From: Brevibacillus_C sp046036945
Lineage (GTDB): Bacteria > Bacillota > Bacilli > Brevibacillales > Brevibacillaceae
Reading direction: 5' to 3'
Assembly (NCBI RefSeq): GCF_046036945.1
Contig: NZ_JBJQOQ010000008.1
Span: 1-64,000 of the forward strand
Length of the DNA stretch: 64,000 nucleotides
The position numbers and the translations under genes were made by a program. The first letter of the stretch is position 1. Each line of letters opens with the position of its first letter. This document shows positions 33,376-42,816 of the stretch, in pieces. The notes below the pieces were generated by a model. The model saw only the letters and a program-made list of their open reading frames with translations, ran no database searches and was not told where the DNA came from.

Positions 33376-33966
33376 ATGCAAAAGCAGGGTGCGGCAACGA
33401 TCATATTAGCCTCGACATCACCCAGACGCAAGGAACTCCTGGAAGCGATCGGGCTGCCATTTACGGTAATCGCCAGCAACGTCGATGAAACCGTGCCTCC
33501 TGAAATGCAGCCTGACCAGGTAGTAGAGTACCTCGCACTGAAAAAGGCCCGGGAAGTTGCCGGGAAAAACGATTTCGGACTGGTCATCGGTTCGGATACG
33601 ATCGTATTTTTGGATGGCGAGATCCTGGGGAAGCCTCGCGATGAAGAGCACGCGTTTGCCATGCTGCAATCCCTGCAGGGCAGGCAGCATACGGTGTACA
33701 GCGGAGTTGCCGTCGTCGAGGCGGATACAGGGCGCACAGAGGTATCGCACAGTGCTGCCAAAGTAAACATTCGACCGATGACAGATAGGGAGATCCGCGC
33801 CTATATCGCCACCGGCGAGCCGATGGACAAAGCAGGATCATACGCTATTCAGGGCATCGGCTCTACGATTGTTGAGGGAATTGTCGGAGATTACTTTGCC
33901 GTCGTCGGTCTGCCTTTGCATCTCACGGCGCGGCTGTTGGCCAGGTTTGGCGTAAGCCTTCTGTAA
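33376..33966 (+). CDS. maf: Maf-family nucleoside triphosphate pyrophosphatase
   Basis: A 196-residue protein of the Maf/septum-formation inhibitor family. It hydrolyses modified or dTTP/UTP-type nucleotides to monophosphates. The substrate-binding motif is ILASTSPRRKELL near the N-terminus. The conserved GSDTIV and KPRDEEHA motifs and the IEGI-like VEGIVGDYFAVVGLP complete it. The ATG at 33376 follows TAGGA; a GTG three codons upstream is possible. It lies in the usual maf-radC-mreB order. Confidence 0.94.
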   Translation: MQKQGAATIILASTSPRRKELLEAIGLPFTVIASNVDETVPPEMQPDQVVEYLALKKAREVAGKNDFGLVIGSDTIVFLDGEILGKPRDEEHAFAMLQSLQGRQHTVYSGVAVVEADTGRTEVSHSAAKVNIRPMTDREIRAYIATGEPMDKAGSYAIQGIGSTIVEGIVGDYFAVVGLPLHLTARLLARFGVSLL

Positions 33967-34038
33967 GCGGCAGATACCCGCATCCTAGACTGTTCTCATT
34001 TGACATGCCGTTATGATGATAACAGGGAGCGGAGAGAT

Positions 34039-34740
34039 ATGGAAATTATTTCCTGCAACAAATGGAGCATGAAAAACGTCCCTATGTATGAACGCCCGCG
34101 GGAGAGGCTGCTGCATAAAGGAGCAGGCCAGCTTGCTGATGCCGAACTGCTTGCCATCCTGCTGCGGACCGGTTCGGAGAAGGAGACGGCATTTGATCTT
34201 GCCCAGCGGCTGCTCTCCGTATTTGGAGATTTGCAAGGGATCGTCCAGGCGTCGCATGAAGAATTGAGACGGATCAAAGGGATCGGCCCGGTAAAAGCGG
34301 TTGAATTGCACGCCGCACTGGAGTTGGGACGGAGGTTGGTTCAGCGCCCCCAAAAGAGGCGGGTCGCGATTCGCCTGCCCCGTGACGTTGCAGAATTGAT
34401 GATGCCGGAAATGCAGCATTTGACACAGGAACATTTTGTCTGCCTTTACCTCAACACCAAAAATCAAGTCATCGGCAAGCAGACCGTGTTTGTCGGAAGT
34501 CTTGATGCCTCTATCGTACATCCTCGGGAAGTTTTCAAGGAAGCGATCAAGCGCAGCAGCGCTTCTATTATTTGCCTACATAACCATCCCAGCGGCGACC
34601 CGACGCCGAGCCGCGAGGATATCGCGGTCACCCGGACTTTACGGGAAGCCGGCGATCTGATCGGCATCGCCCTGCTGGATCACGTCATCATCGGTGACGG
34701 TCGTTATGTCAGCTTGAAGGAACAAGGATATTTCCATTAA
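34039..34740 (+). CDS. radC: RadC/YsxA-type JAB metallo-domain protein
   Basis: A 233-residue protein with an N-terminal helix-hairpin-helix (around RIKGIGPVKAVELHAAL). The C-terminal JAMM/JAB domain carries the zinc ligand motif HNHPSGDPTPSREDIAVT. It is widespread beside maf and mreB; the earlier link to DNA repair has been questioned and the activity is not established. The ATG at 34039 has GGGAGCGGAGAG upstream; the longer frame has no good site. Confidence 0.94.
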   Translation: MEIISCNKWSMKNVPMYERPRERLLHKGAGQLADAELLAILLRTGSEKETAFDLAQRLLSVFGDLQGIVQASHEELRRIKGIGPVKAVELHAALELGRRLVQRPQKRRVAIRLPRDVAELMMPEMQHLTQEHFVCLYLNTKNQVIGKQTVFVGSLDASIVHPREVFKEAIKRSSASIICLHNHPSGDPTPSREDIAVTRTLREAGDLIGIALLDHVIIGDGRYVSLKEQGYFH

Positions 34741-34826
34741 TACACACAACTGGCGGCGAGCGGACAGCAATGTTTTGCCAGAGGTTTGGCCTGGGCCAAG
34801 TTTTCAAATACGGAAGGAGTTTTCTT

Positions 34827-35870
34827 ATGTTAGGCGGTTTTTCGCGTGATCTGGGGATTGACCTCGGCACTGCCAATACCCTCGTATATGTAAAAGGAAA
34901 AGGAATCGTCGTTCGCGAGCCCTCGGTGGTGGCGATTCGCACGGATACCAATACGATTGAAGCCGTCGGAAATGCGGCGAAGAGCATGATTGGCCGGACG
35001 CCGGGCAACATCGTGGCCCTTCGCCCGATGAAGGACGGTGTCATTGCCGATTTTGATACGACCGCCACGATGATGCGGTATTTTATTCGCCAGGCGCAAA
35101 AAAATCAGGGTATGTTCTCTCGGCGTCCCAGCGTGATGGTCTGCGTGCCGTCGGGGATTACGGCGGTGGAAAAGCGTGCCGTAGAAGATGCGACCAAACA
35201 AGCCGGCGCCAAGGAGGCCTTTACCATTGAGGAGCCGTTTGCCGCAGCGATCGGTGCCGATCTGCCTGTTTGGGAGCCGACGGGAAGCATGGTCGTCGAC
35301 ATCGGCGGAGGAACGACAGAAGTGGCGATCATCTCCCTCGGGGGGATCGTTACCAGCCGCTCGATTCGCGTGGCCGGTGACGAGATGGACCAGGCGATCA
35401 TCCAGTACATCAAACGCCGCTACAACCTGATGATCGGGGAGCGCACCTCCGAATGGCTCAAGATGGAGATCGGTTCGGCGATGGCACCGGAGGAACCTGA
35501 ATCCGTGGAAATCCGCGGCCGTGACCTCGTCTCCGGTCTGCCGAAGACGATTTCCGTCACCAGCACGGAGATCGCCGAAGCCCTTTCGGAAACCGTGGTA
35601 GCGATCGTGGATGCGGTGAAGATCACGCTGGAGAAGAGTCCGCCTGAATTGGCCGCCGATATCATGGACCGCGGCATTGTGCTGACCGGCGGCGGCGCCC
35701 TGCTGCGCTTCATGGACCGGCTGCTCAGCAAAGAGACGGGGATGCCGGTTCACGTCGCGGAAAATGCGCTCGACTGCGTAGCGATCGGGACAGGCCGCGC
35801 CCTGGAAAACATCCACCTCTTCAAATCAAAACACGGAATAACCTCGTCTCGCATCAAGCGGGGAAGGTAA
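34827..35870 (+). CDS. mreB: Rod shape-determining protein MreB
   Basis: A 347-residue bacterial actin that forms dynamic membrane-associated filaments directing lateral wall synthesis. It opens with the phosphate-1 motif DLGIDLGTANTLVYVKG. VVDIGGGTTEVAIISLGG is phosphate-2, and IVLTGGGALL is the adenosine motif. The ATG at 34827 has GGAAGGAG 7 bases upstream. It begins the shape cluster mreB-mreC-mreD-PBP-minC-minD-rodA. Confidence 0.97.
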   Translation: MLGGFSRDLGIDLGTANTLVYVKGKGIVVREPSVVAIRTDTNTIEAVGNAAKSMIGRTPGNIVALRPMKDGVIADFDTTATMMRYFIRQAQKNQGMFSRRPSVMVCVPSGITAVEKRAVEDATKQAGAKEAFTIEEPFAAAIGADLPVWEPTGSMVVDIGGGTTEVAIISLGGIVTSRSIRVAGDEMDQAIIQYIKRRYNLMIGERTSEWLKMEIGSAMAPEEPESVEIRGRDLVSGLPKTISVTSTEIAEALSETVVAIVDAVKITLEKSPPELAADIMDRGIVLTGGGALLRFMDRLLSKETGMPVHVAENALDCVAIGTGRALENIHLFKSKHGITSSRIKRGR

Positions 35871-35889
35871 AAACAGGAGATCAGAAAGA

Positions 35890-36840
35890 ATGTCGTTCTT
35901 CGGAAATAAGCGACTAATTATACTTCTCGTCGGGTTGGTGCTGCTCATCTCGGTGATCGGGTTCACCTCTCGGGAACGGGCCAGTCTGACGTGGCCAGAG
36001 AAATTTTTAAAGGATACGTTCAGCGTGGTGCAGGGTTTTTTCTATCGCCCTGCCCAGGCTTTTTCTGGTTTTTTAAAAGATGTAGAAGATGCGTACAACG
36101 TTTATCAGGAAAACCGCCAGTTAAAAGCCAACCTGGACGAGTTTGCAGAAATGTCGGCCCAGCTTAAACTGCTGGAGACGGAAAATGAACGCCTGCGTGC
36201 GCTGCTTCAGGCCAAATCGCAGTTGAAGAACTACGAGTTTCGCGTCGCTGAGGTAGTCGCCCGCAATATGGAACAGTGGAACGATGTCATTACCATCGAC
36301 AAGGGGAGCAAGAACGGAATCAAGAAAGACATGGCAGTGATTTCCTCATCCGGATTGGTCGGCCGGGTGAAGAGCGTTGCGAACTTTTCCTCGACGGTGG
36401 AATTGTTGACAGCGGCCAACCGAAGCAATCACATCTCTGCCCTGATTCTCGGCAAACCGGAGCTAAACGGGATCATCGACGAGTACGATCCCCGTGAACA
36501 CCTTTTGATCATGCGGAAAATTCCGCTCGGCCCCAAAATCCAGGAAAAAGCGCAGGTTGTCACTTCCGGACTCGGCGGGGTAACTCCCAAAGGGCTCTTG
36601 ATCGGGGAAGTCGTCAGAGTCGAGCCGGGCGATTACGGCCTGACTCAGACCGCCTACATCAAGCCGAGCGCCGACTTCTCCCAATTGAACGAGGTCTTGG
36701 TAGTGGAGCGGGCATTTGTGACGACCGGGAGCGGAGAGCTGGTTCCCTCCTCGCAAGTAGATGCCTCGGGACAAACCCCTCCATCTGACGCCGGCAGCGG
36801 TTCGGGCAGCAATACGGCTGGTCCGGGGGGAGGTCGTTGA
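35890..36840 (+). CDS. mreC: Rod shape-determining protein MreC
   Basis: A 316-residue bitopic protein: short cytoplasmic N-terminus, one membrane helix (LIILLVGLVLLISVIGF, about 8-25), an extracellular coiled coil (about 75-110) and the beta-rich MreC domain to about residue 275. A Gly/Ser/Pro-rich tail follows. It couples MreB filaments to PBPs. Its stop overlaps the mreD start by one base. Confidence 0.96.
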   Translation: MSFFGNKRLIILLVGLVLLISVIGFTSRERASLTWPEKFLKDTFSVVQGFFYRPAQAFSGFLKDVEDAYNVYQENRQLKANLDEFAEMSAQLKLLETENERLRALLQAKSQLKNYEFRVAEVVARNMEQWNDVITIDKGSKNGIKKDMAVISSSGLVGRVKSVANFSSTVELLTAANRSNHISALILGKPELNGIIDEYDPREHLLIMRKIPLGPKIQEKAQVVTSGLGGVTPKGLLIGEVVRVEPGDYGLTQTAYIKPSADFSQLNEVLVVERAFVTTGSGELVPSSQVDASGQTPPSDAGSGSGSNTAGPGGGR

Positions 36841-37364
36841 TGCCCCGGTTTGTTCTGACACTTACCATTCTGATTTTGTTCCTGTTGGAGGGGACGGTCT
36901 TGCAGCTGATCTCGCCGACCGCTTGGGGCCTGTCGGTGGTGACGGTTCCCCGCTTTGCGCTGGTTAGCATCATCATGGTCGCTCTCTTTCTCGGGCGGCG
37001 GGAAGGCCTTCTCTACGGCATGTGCTTCGGTTTTTTGCAGGATGTGCTGTACGGTCAGGTCATCGGCGTTTACACGCTGTCGATGATGGTTGCCGGCTAC
37101 TTTGCCGGACTCGTGCTGCTGTTGTTTCACCGCAGCTTCGCCGTCGTGGTCGCGACAGCGGCTGTGATCCTGTTCGGACACGAATGGCTGCTGTACAGCT
37201 TGTTCCGATTGTTTTCCGGTACAGCAGTTGATGTACAGTGGATGTTGACGGAGAGAATTTTACCCAGTGTGGGATTGAACCTTGTGTTTGCCTTGCTCAT
37301 CTACGTGCCGATGGCAAAAACGTGCGAAGCGGTGCTGGCGCGCAAGGACAGACAGCATGATTAA
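36840..37364 (+). CDS. mreD: Rod shape-determining protein MreD
   Basis: A 174-residue membrane protein with about five helices, beginning MPRFVLTLTILILFLLEG and containing the family segment LYGMCFGFLQDVLYG. It works with MreB and MreC in elongation. The ATG overlaps the mreC stop (TGATG) and follows GGGGGAGG. Confidence 0.94.
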   Translation: MPRFVLTLTILILFLLEGTVLQLISPTAWGLSVVTVPRFALVSIIMVALFLGRREGLLYGMCFGFLQDVLYGQVIGVYTLSMMVAGYFAGLVLLLFHRSFAVVVATAAVILFGHEWLLYSLFRLFSGTAVDVQWMLTERILPSVGLNLVFALLIYVPMAKTCEAVLARKDRQHD

Positions 37365-37391
37365 CCCCTGTGGGTATCGGAGGTGGGGCCA

Positions 37392-39812
37392 ATGGGAGAG
37401 CAGGAAAAAGAGAAGTCCCATATTCCAACGAGATTAAATATCTTGTTTTTGCTCGTCTTTTTGTTTTTTGCGGCGATTATCCTTCGCCTTGCTTACGTGC
37501 AGCTGGTAGAGGGAGAACAGTACATGCACGATCTCGAGAAGTACAGTACGCGCGAGCTGTCCATCCCCGCTCCGCGGGGGCGAATCGTCGACAGCAACGG
37601 CGTGGTGCTCGTCGACAACAAGCCGGTCTTTACGGTGACGTACGTGAAAGAACAGGGACAGGATATCGACGAAGAGCAGCTCGCTGACAAGCTTGCACAG
37701 ATCTTGAAGATGGATGACGTAGAGCCGGGGACGGACTCAGAGCTGTTGAAAAAAGTCGTCGAGCTGCACGCAACCCTTCCGGTTTCGCTGAAGCCAAATG
37801 AGACGAACGCCCTGATCGCCAAAATTGCTCCCAAGCTGAGCAGCTTGCCAAAAGCGGCACAGGTGGATCCATTTTCCGATCCCGAATTAGCCAAGACGGC
37901 GATCGAAGTGGGGATGCGGGTCAATGCCTCCCTCGACAAGGCGACCCAAGACAAGCTGATCAAGCAGCTCAAACCGCTGGTCAAGCCGGCGCTTGCCGAT
38001 GATAAGTGGAACAACATGTCCAATGCCGATCTGCTGAAATACGCAGTGGCCCATAACCTGTCTTTTTCCTTGTCCTTTGCCGACGACGATAGGAAAAATC
38101 TGGTAAAAAACCTCAAGGAGGAGCTTCGCCTGCTTCCGGACGCGTCAGACCTGGGGAAAAAGAGCGACATGGACCTGCTTCGGCTGGCGTCCCAGTTTGA
38201 CATCGAGGTCAGCCTGCCGTTCAACGACGCACAGCGTCAGTTCCAGTGGCGCAAAATGGCGATTCTGAACGAAATTCGCTCCTACGGGATTGCCAGCTAC
38301 ATCCCGCGGCGGATTAAAGTCAACATTACCCCGGAAGAAGACGCCAAAATCGAAGAGCGCTTGTCTGAGCTTCCGGGAATCAGCGTCATCTCGGAGCCGA
38401 TCCGCCAGATCAGGCGGGATCCTGACGGCACGCCTTTTGCCACCCATATCCTCGGCTACACCAACACGATCAGCGAAAGCCGCCTGAACGAATACCTGGC
38501 GCAAGGCTACAAGCAGACCGACCGCGTTGGCGTATCCGGATTGGAAGGGTATTACGAGCGGCAGTTGAGGGGCAAAGACGGGGCGATGGAGGTCCAGGTC
38601 AACAAGAACAGCCAGATGGTGGAGAAGAGCCTGAAACGGCCGGCTGAACCGGGGAATGACCTCGTCCTCGCTCTCGACTGGCGCTTCCAGAGTGCAGTGG
38701 AAGCTGCGCTCAAGGAAAAAGTGGAAGAGATGAAAAAGGATCCGAAGGTTCCCAAGGAAGCGACGGAAGCCCATGCCGTCGTCATGGACGTCCATACGGG
38801 CGGAGTTCTCGCGATGGCCAGCTATCCCGACTACGACCTGAACCTGCATTACGATCGCAAGGCATTTAACGAGAACTACGATACCCTGATCCGTAATGTG
38901 GAGGAAAACAAGCTGATCCGCGGAGCGTGGCCGCCCGGGTCGACAGCAAAGCCGCTGACTGTCATGCTGGCTTTGCAGGAAGGGCTGGTCACGCCGAACG
39001 AGACGATCTACGACCCCGGCTACTGGATCGTCGGGCGGGACACCAAGAAGTACAACTGGAGACGCAGCGGCCACGGCTATGTCAACGCCAGACGCGCTTT
39101 GCAGGTATCCAACAACACGTACATGTATGCGATGGCGATGCGCCTTGCCGATGTCGGATATAAAAAATACGGCAGCTACAAGCCGATGTTTTCAGTCTTT
39201 GACTTTTACAATGCCCAGTTTGGCTTAGGGGTGAAGACGGGCATTGACTTGCCGGGCGAGCTGGCCGGGTGGTTCTCGCAGTACCAAGAGGTCGGGAACC
39301 TGGCGGACGCGTCTATCGGCCAGTACAACTCGTTTACGCCAATGCAGTTGGCGCAGTACGTTGCGACGATTGCCAACGGGGGTTACCGCCTGCGCCCCCA
39401 CCTGGTTGAAGAGATTCGCAAAGGGACGGTTGATCCCAAACAACCCGGCCAGGTATTAAGTACAATCGAACCGGAAGTACTCAACCGAGCAAATATTGAC
39501 CCGAAATGGATCAAGCTCGTTCAGGAAGGGATGTTCATGGTAACGCAGGGAGACGGGACGGCCTCCCGCACGTTTACGGGACTGCCGTTTCACGTGGCGG
39601 CCAAGACTGGTACAGCCCAGACCGGAACGGGGGCCGACAACGCGATCATGGTCGGATTTGCTCCCTATGAAAATCCGCAGATCGCATTTGCCGTCGTCGT
39701 TCCGAAATCCTTGTTAGACGGATTCCACAGTGCTGATACGTCAGGTGCGATCGCCCGCAAGATCCTGGAGGCTTATAATTCCATCTATCTGGAAAAGCAG
39801 CCCGCCCAATAA
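37392..39812 (+). CDS. Class B penicillin-binding protein (elongation transpeptidase, PbpA/PbpH type)
   Basis: An 806-residue membrane-anchored transpeptidase that cross-links peptidoglycan during elongation with RodA. It has an N-terminal helix (about 20-40) and the dimerisation domain starting PAPRGRIVDSNG (about 60-75). A long, charged, helical insertion follows (about 95-295). The transpeptidase motifs are S-x-x-K with Ser-517 in PPGSTAKPL, Ser-573 in VSNNTYMY, and KTG at 738-740 in AAKTGTAQTG. It is longer than B. subtilis PbpA/PbpH because of the insertion. The ATG at 37392 follows GGAGGTGG. It lies between mreD and minC. Confidence 0.93.
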   Translation: MGEQEKEKSHIPTRLNILFLLVFLFFAAIILRLAYVQLVEGEQYMHDLEKYSTRELSIPAPRGRIVDSNGVVLVDNKPVFTVTYVKEQGQDIDEEQLADKLAQILKMDDVEPGTDSELLKKVVELHATLPVSLKPNETNALIAKIAPKLSSLPKAAQVDPFSDPELAKTAIEVGMRVNASLDKATQDKLIKQLKPLVKPALADDKWNNMSNADLLKYAVAHNLSFSLSFADDDRKNLVKNLKEELRLLPDASDLGKKSDMDLLRLASQFDIEVSLPFNDAQRQFQWRKMAILNEIRSYGIASYIPRRIKVNITPEEDAKIEERLSELPGISVISEPIRQIRRDPDGTPFATHILGYTNTISESRLNEYLAQGYKQTDRVGVSGLEGYYERQLRGKDGAMEVQVNKNSQMVEKSLKRPAEPGNDLVLALDWRFQSAVEAALKEKVEEMKKDPKVPKEATEAHAVVMDVHTGGVLAMASYPDYDLNLHYDRKAFNENYDTLIRNVEENKLIRGAWPPGSTAKPLTVMLALQEGLVTPNETIYDPGYWIVGRDTKKYNWRRSGHGYVNARRALQVSNNTYMYAMAMRLADVGYKKYGSYKPMFSVFDFYNAQFGLGVKTGIDLPGELAGWFSQYQEVGNLADASIGQYNSFTPMQLAQYVATIANGGYRLRPHLVEEIRKGTVDPKQPGQVLSTIEPEVLNRANIDPKWIKLVQEGMFMVTQGDGTASRTFTGLPFHVAAKTGTAQTGTGADNAIMVGFAPYENPQIAFAVVVPKSLLDGFHSADTSGAIARKILEAYNSIYLEKQPAQ

Positions 39813-39914
39813 GGGAACGATCATACGGTGCGACACCATCCGGCAAATTTTTCCCGTTCAGCAGGAATTCTTCCTTTCCGTGGCGAATGGTAACGGTCGA
39901 GGTGAATCGGGACC

Positions 39915-40586
39915 ATGACGATAACAAAAAGCAAAGTGACGATAAAAGGCACGAAAAACGGGCTTGTCTTTTATATGGACGATACGTGTTCCTTTGACGA
40001 GCTGGTCGCCGATTTGCGCGAAAAAATTGAGCATAGTCACCAACAGATCCTGAGCGGACCGCTGATACGCGTCACGGTCAAGCTGGGCAAGCGGTACTGC
40101 ACGCCGGAGGAGCAAGAGATGCTGACGCAGATTATCCGGCAGCGGGGAAACCTGGTGATTCATCTGATAGATGCCGACGTCATCTCGAAGGAAGAGGCGT
40201 TTGCGGAGCTGTTAAAATCCACCTTTACAATAGAGACCCGGACGGTCAGGTCCGGCCAGGTACTGGAGTTTGACGGTGATATTCTGCTGCTCGGCGATGT
40301 AAATCCCAGCGGCGCAGTAAAGTGCACGGGCAGCATCTTTGTGCTGGGCAACCTGCGAGGGGTTGCTCACGCCGGATGCAGCGGCAACAGAGAGGCGATC
40401 ATCGCTGCATCTTTGATGAACCCGACCCAACTGCGGATTGGGGATGTCATCAGCCGGCCTGGAGAAGAGTGGGCCAAAACGACGGGAAGCGCAGAGTTTG
40501 CCTACCTGGAGGATGACAAGATGCTGGTGGCCAAGATGAATTACTTGCACCGCGTCCGGCCCGACCTGGGAAGAAAGAAAGCTTGA
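39915..40586 (+). CDS. minC: Septum site-determining protein MinC
   Basis: A 223-residue division inhibitor with an N-terminal FtsZ-interacting domain (about 1-100) and a C-terminal beta-helix (about 110-205). The conserved run is VRSGQVLEFDGDILLLGDVN followed by GSIFVLGNLRGVAHAG. It is recruited by MinD to block FtsZ rings near poles. minD starts 26 bases later. The ATG has AGGTGA upstream. Confidence 0.96.
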   Translation: MTITKSKVTIKGTKNGLVFYMDDTCSFDELVADLREKIEHSHQQILSGPLIRVTVKLGKRYCTPEEQEMLTQIIRQRGNLVIHLIDADVISKEEAFAELLKSTFTIETRTVRSGQVLEFDGDILLLGDVNPSGAVKCTGSIFVLGNLRGVAHAGCSGNREAIIAASLMNPTQLRIGDVISRPGEEWAKTTGSAEFAYLEDDKMLVAKMNYLHRVRPDLGRKKA

Positions 40587-40612
40587 GGCGGCATGAAGAG
40601 GGGGAAGACAAA

Positions 40613-41407
40613 GTGGGTATCGCAATTGTCGTAACTTCTGGCAAGGGGGGAGTGGGAAAAACCACCACCTCGGCAAATATCGGAAGTGCTTTGGCGCTGA
40701 ACGGACAAAAAGTGTGTTTGGTGGATACAGATATTGGATTACGCAATTTAGACGTAGTAATGGGACTCGAAAACCGCATACTGTTCGATTTGATCGATGT
40801 AGCTGAAGGAACGTGCGCACTGCAAAAGGCGCTGATTGCAGACAAACGCTTTGAGAATTTGGCCCTTTTGCCTGCTGCCCAGACCAGGGACAAAAACGCG
40901 ATCACCCCGGAGCAGATGAGTGAAATTGTCACCCAATTGAAGCGCGAATTCGACTATGTCATCGTCGATTGTCCGGCAGGGATCGAGCAGGGGTTCCGCA
41001 ATGCCGTCGCCGGCGCCGATCAGGCGATCGTCGTTACGACACCGGAAAAAGCTGCCGTACGGGACGCGGACCGGATCATCGGTTTGCTGGAGCGGGAGCG
41101 CGTCGGGATGCCGAAGCTGATCATCAATCGGGTTCGCTCGCATATGGTAAAAAGCGGAGATATGTTGGATGTAGAAGATATATTGGCTGTTTTAGCCATT
41201 GACTTGGTTGGCGTTGTACCCGATGATGATTTTATCATCAAGTCAGCCAACTCGGGTGAACCGGCAGTGATGAACCACGAGGCCCGCGCTTCGATTGCTT
41301 ACCGCAACATAGCGAGACGGCTGCTGGGTGAATCGGTTCCTCTGCTGCCTCTCGAAGAGAAAAAAGGCGTGTTTACCAAAATGCGCAAGTTCTTCGGATT
41401 TAAATAG
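40613..41407 (+). CDS. minD: Septum site-determining ATPase MinD
   Basis: A 264-residue deviant Walker A ATPase. It has SGKGGVGKTTTSANIGSAL near the N-terminus, CLVDTDIGLRNLDVVMGLEN and VIVDCPAGIEQGF. A C-terminal amphipathic membrane-targeting helix (TKMRKFFGFK) is visible. It positions MinC at the membrane. The GTG at 40613 follows GAGGGGGAAG; an earlier in-frame ATG overlaps minC. Confidence 0.97.
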   Translation: MGIAIVVTSGKGGVGKTTTSANIGSALALNGQKVCLVDTDIGLRNLDVVMGLENRILFDLIDVAEGTCALQKALIADKRFENLALLPAAQTRDKNAITPEQMSEIVTQLKREFDYVIVDCPAGIEQGFRNAVAGADQAIVVTTPEKAAVRDADRIIGLLERERVGMPKLIINRVRSHMVKSGDMLDVEDILAVLAIDLVGVVPDDDFIIKSANSGEPAVMNHEARASIAYRNIARRLLGESVPLLPLEEKKGVFTKMRKFFGFK

Positions 41408-41425
41408 GGCTGAGGGGAAAACGGG

Positions 41426-41457
41426 ACAGGGGAGGCCTCCTGTTTCTTTTTTTGGAG
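41426..41457 (+). terminator. Weak terminator-like hairpin between minD and rodA
   Basis: ACAGG (41426-41430) pairs with CCTGT (41439-41443), flanking the palindrome GGAGGCCTCC. It is followed by TTCTTTTTTT. The short stem makes partial read-through into rodA likely. Confidence 0.45.
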
Positions 41458-41465
41458 GAGAATGA

Positions 41466-42602
41466 ATGGGTCTGGAAAAACGCTACCTCAAGGAACTTGA
41501 TTGGGTGATACTTGCCATATTGGTCTGCCTGGGCGTATTTAGTTACCTCGGGATTTCCGGGTCAGGCAAAGCTCCCGAAGTCGCAATGAAACAGATTATC
41601 TGGTATGTCGTTGGTTTTATCATCTTGTTTGGTACACTCCTGTTTGATTACCGCGTGTACCAGGGCTTTGTGACCTATGTGGCCTATGGGATTGGAATTG
41701 TCCTGTTGATCGGAGTATTGTTTACCGAACCGATCTACGGCGCACACAGTTGGTACAGGATAGGACCGGTTTTGTTCCAACCCTCGGAACCGATGAAATT
41801 GTTCGTCATTCTCACAGTGGCCCGGATGATGGCCAAACAGCAGGAGAATCATCTGCGACCAGTTCAAACACTCCCCCAGCTTCTGACCGTCTGCGCGGTG
41901 GTTGGAGTTCCGATGCTGCTCATTTTGAAGCAGTCTGATTTGGGGACGTCGATGGTGTATGCCGGATTCCTGGCGACGATGCTGATCGTCGGCGGGATTC
42001 GGCTGCGGCATGTGGCCTTGATCGGCTGCTGCGTCGGCCTGTTTTTCGCCGCGATGGTGCTGATGTACGAGTACGATCAGAGCCTGTTTTTCAAGATCAT
42101 CAAACCGTATCAGTGGGACCGTGTCGTCTACTGGATTGACCCCTATGAGGATGCAAAAGGATCCGGATTTCAATTGATTCAGTCGCTGATCGCCATCGGA
42201 TCGGGACAGCTGTCGGGCAAGGGCTTCACGACTGCCACCCAGGCGAGCTACGGCTGGGTGCCTGTAGGTGAAAGCGACTTTATCTTTACCGTTCTGGGGG
42301 AAAAGATGGGATTTATCGGCGGCGGGCTTTTGATGATCCTGTTCTTCCTGCTGATCTATCGCCTGATCCGGATCGCGATGGAGGCGCGTGATCCGTTCGG
42401 GACCTACATCGTGGCAGGGGTAGTGGGAATGCTGACATTCCAAGTGTTTGAAAACATCGGCATGACCATCCAGCTGATGCCGATCACCGGGATCCCGCTG
42501 CCGTTTATCAGCTACGGCGGCAGCTCGATTGTTACCAACTTTTTCATCATGGGGATTGTCCTCAACATCGGGATGCGAAAAAAGGCGCTGATGTTTGATT
42601 AA
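41466..42602 (+). CDS. rodA: SEDS glycosyltransferase RodA
   Basis: A 378-residue polytopic SEDS protein with ten predicted helices that polymerises lipid II in the elongation complex. Motifs include HSWYRIGPVLFQPSEPMKL, KQSDLGTSMV, ESDFIFTVLGEKMG and the C-terminal GIPLPFISYGGSSIVTN. The ATG follows GGAGGAGAATGA. It lies downstream of the class B PBP that is its probable partner. Confidence 0.94.
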   Translation: MGLEKRYLKELDWVILAILVCLGVFSYLGISGSGKAPEVAMKQIIWYVVGFIILFGTLLFDYRVYQGFVTYVAYGIGIVLLIGVLFTEPIYGAHSWYRIGPVLFQPSEPMKLFVILTVARMMAKQQENHLRPVQTLPQLLTVCAVVGVPMLLILKQSDLGTSMVYAGFLATMLIVGGIRLRHVALIGCCVGLFFAAMVLMYEYDQSLFFKIIKPYQWDRVVYWIDPYEDAKGSGFQLIQSLIAIGSGQLSGKGFTTATQASYGWVPVGESDFIFTVLGEKMGFIGGGLLMILFFLLIYRLIRIAMEARDPFGTYIVAGVVGMLTFQVFENIGMTIQLMPITGIPLPFISYGGSSIVTNFFIMGIVLNIGMRKKALMFD

Positions 42603-42608
42603 TGGCGC

Positions 42609-42637
42609 GTGACAAAAGCGTAGATGTATGCTATTAT
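42609..42637 (+). promoter_or_regulatory. Promoter upstream of the cold-shock leader
   Basis: GTGACA (42609-42614), 17-base spacer, TATTAT (42632-42637), starting just after the rodA stop. Transcription from it would pass through the hairpin at 42695-42756. Confidence 0.6.
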
Positions 42638-42694
42638 CAGGAGTAAGTTAACCATTTTACTTACTAATATAAGTGATTTGATGGATTGGTTGAT

Positions 42695-42756
42695 AAGCCG
42701 TACCTGTTAAGAGATACGTCACCATGTGATCAAATCTCTTTTGGGACGGCTTTTTT
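42695..42756 (+). terminator. Strong nested hairpin with T tract (terminator or attenuator)
   Basis: AAGCCGTACC pairs with GGGACGGCTT with one mismatch. Inside it AAGAGAT (42709-42715) pairs with ATCTCTT (42734-42740), and TCAC with GTGA. Six Ts follow. It ends rodA transcription, and it also lies downstream of the promoter at 42609, so it would end or regulate that transcript too. Confidence 0.85.
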
Positions 42757-42798
42757 CCATACATGAAAGAACATCAGGTAAAAAGGTTAACGCATTTC

Positions 42799-42816
42799 TC
42801 GTCCAGAAATGGACGA
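42799..42816 (+). promoter_or_regulatory. Hairpin just upstream of the csp ribosome binding site
   Basis: TCGTCCA, GAAA loop, TGGACGA: a perfect 7-bp stem with a tetraloop, 11 bases before TTGGGAGG. The 5' leaders of cold-shock genes are structured, so this may affect mRNA stability or translation at low temperature. Confidence 0.5.
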
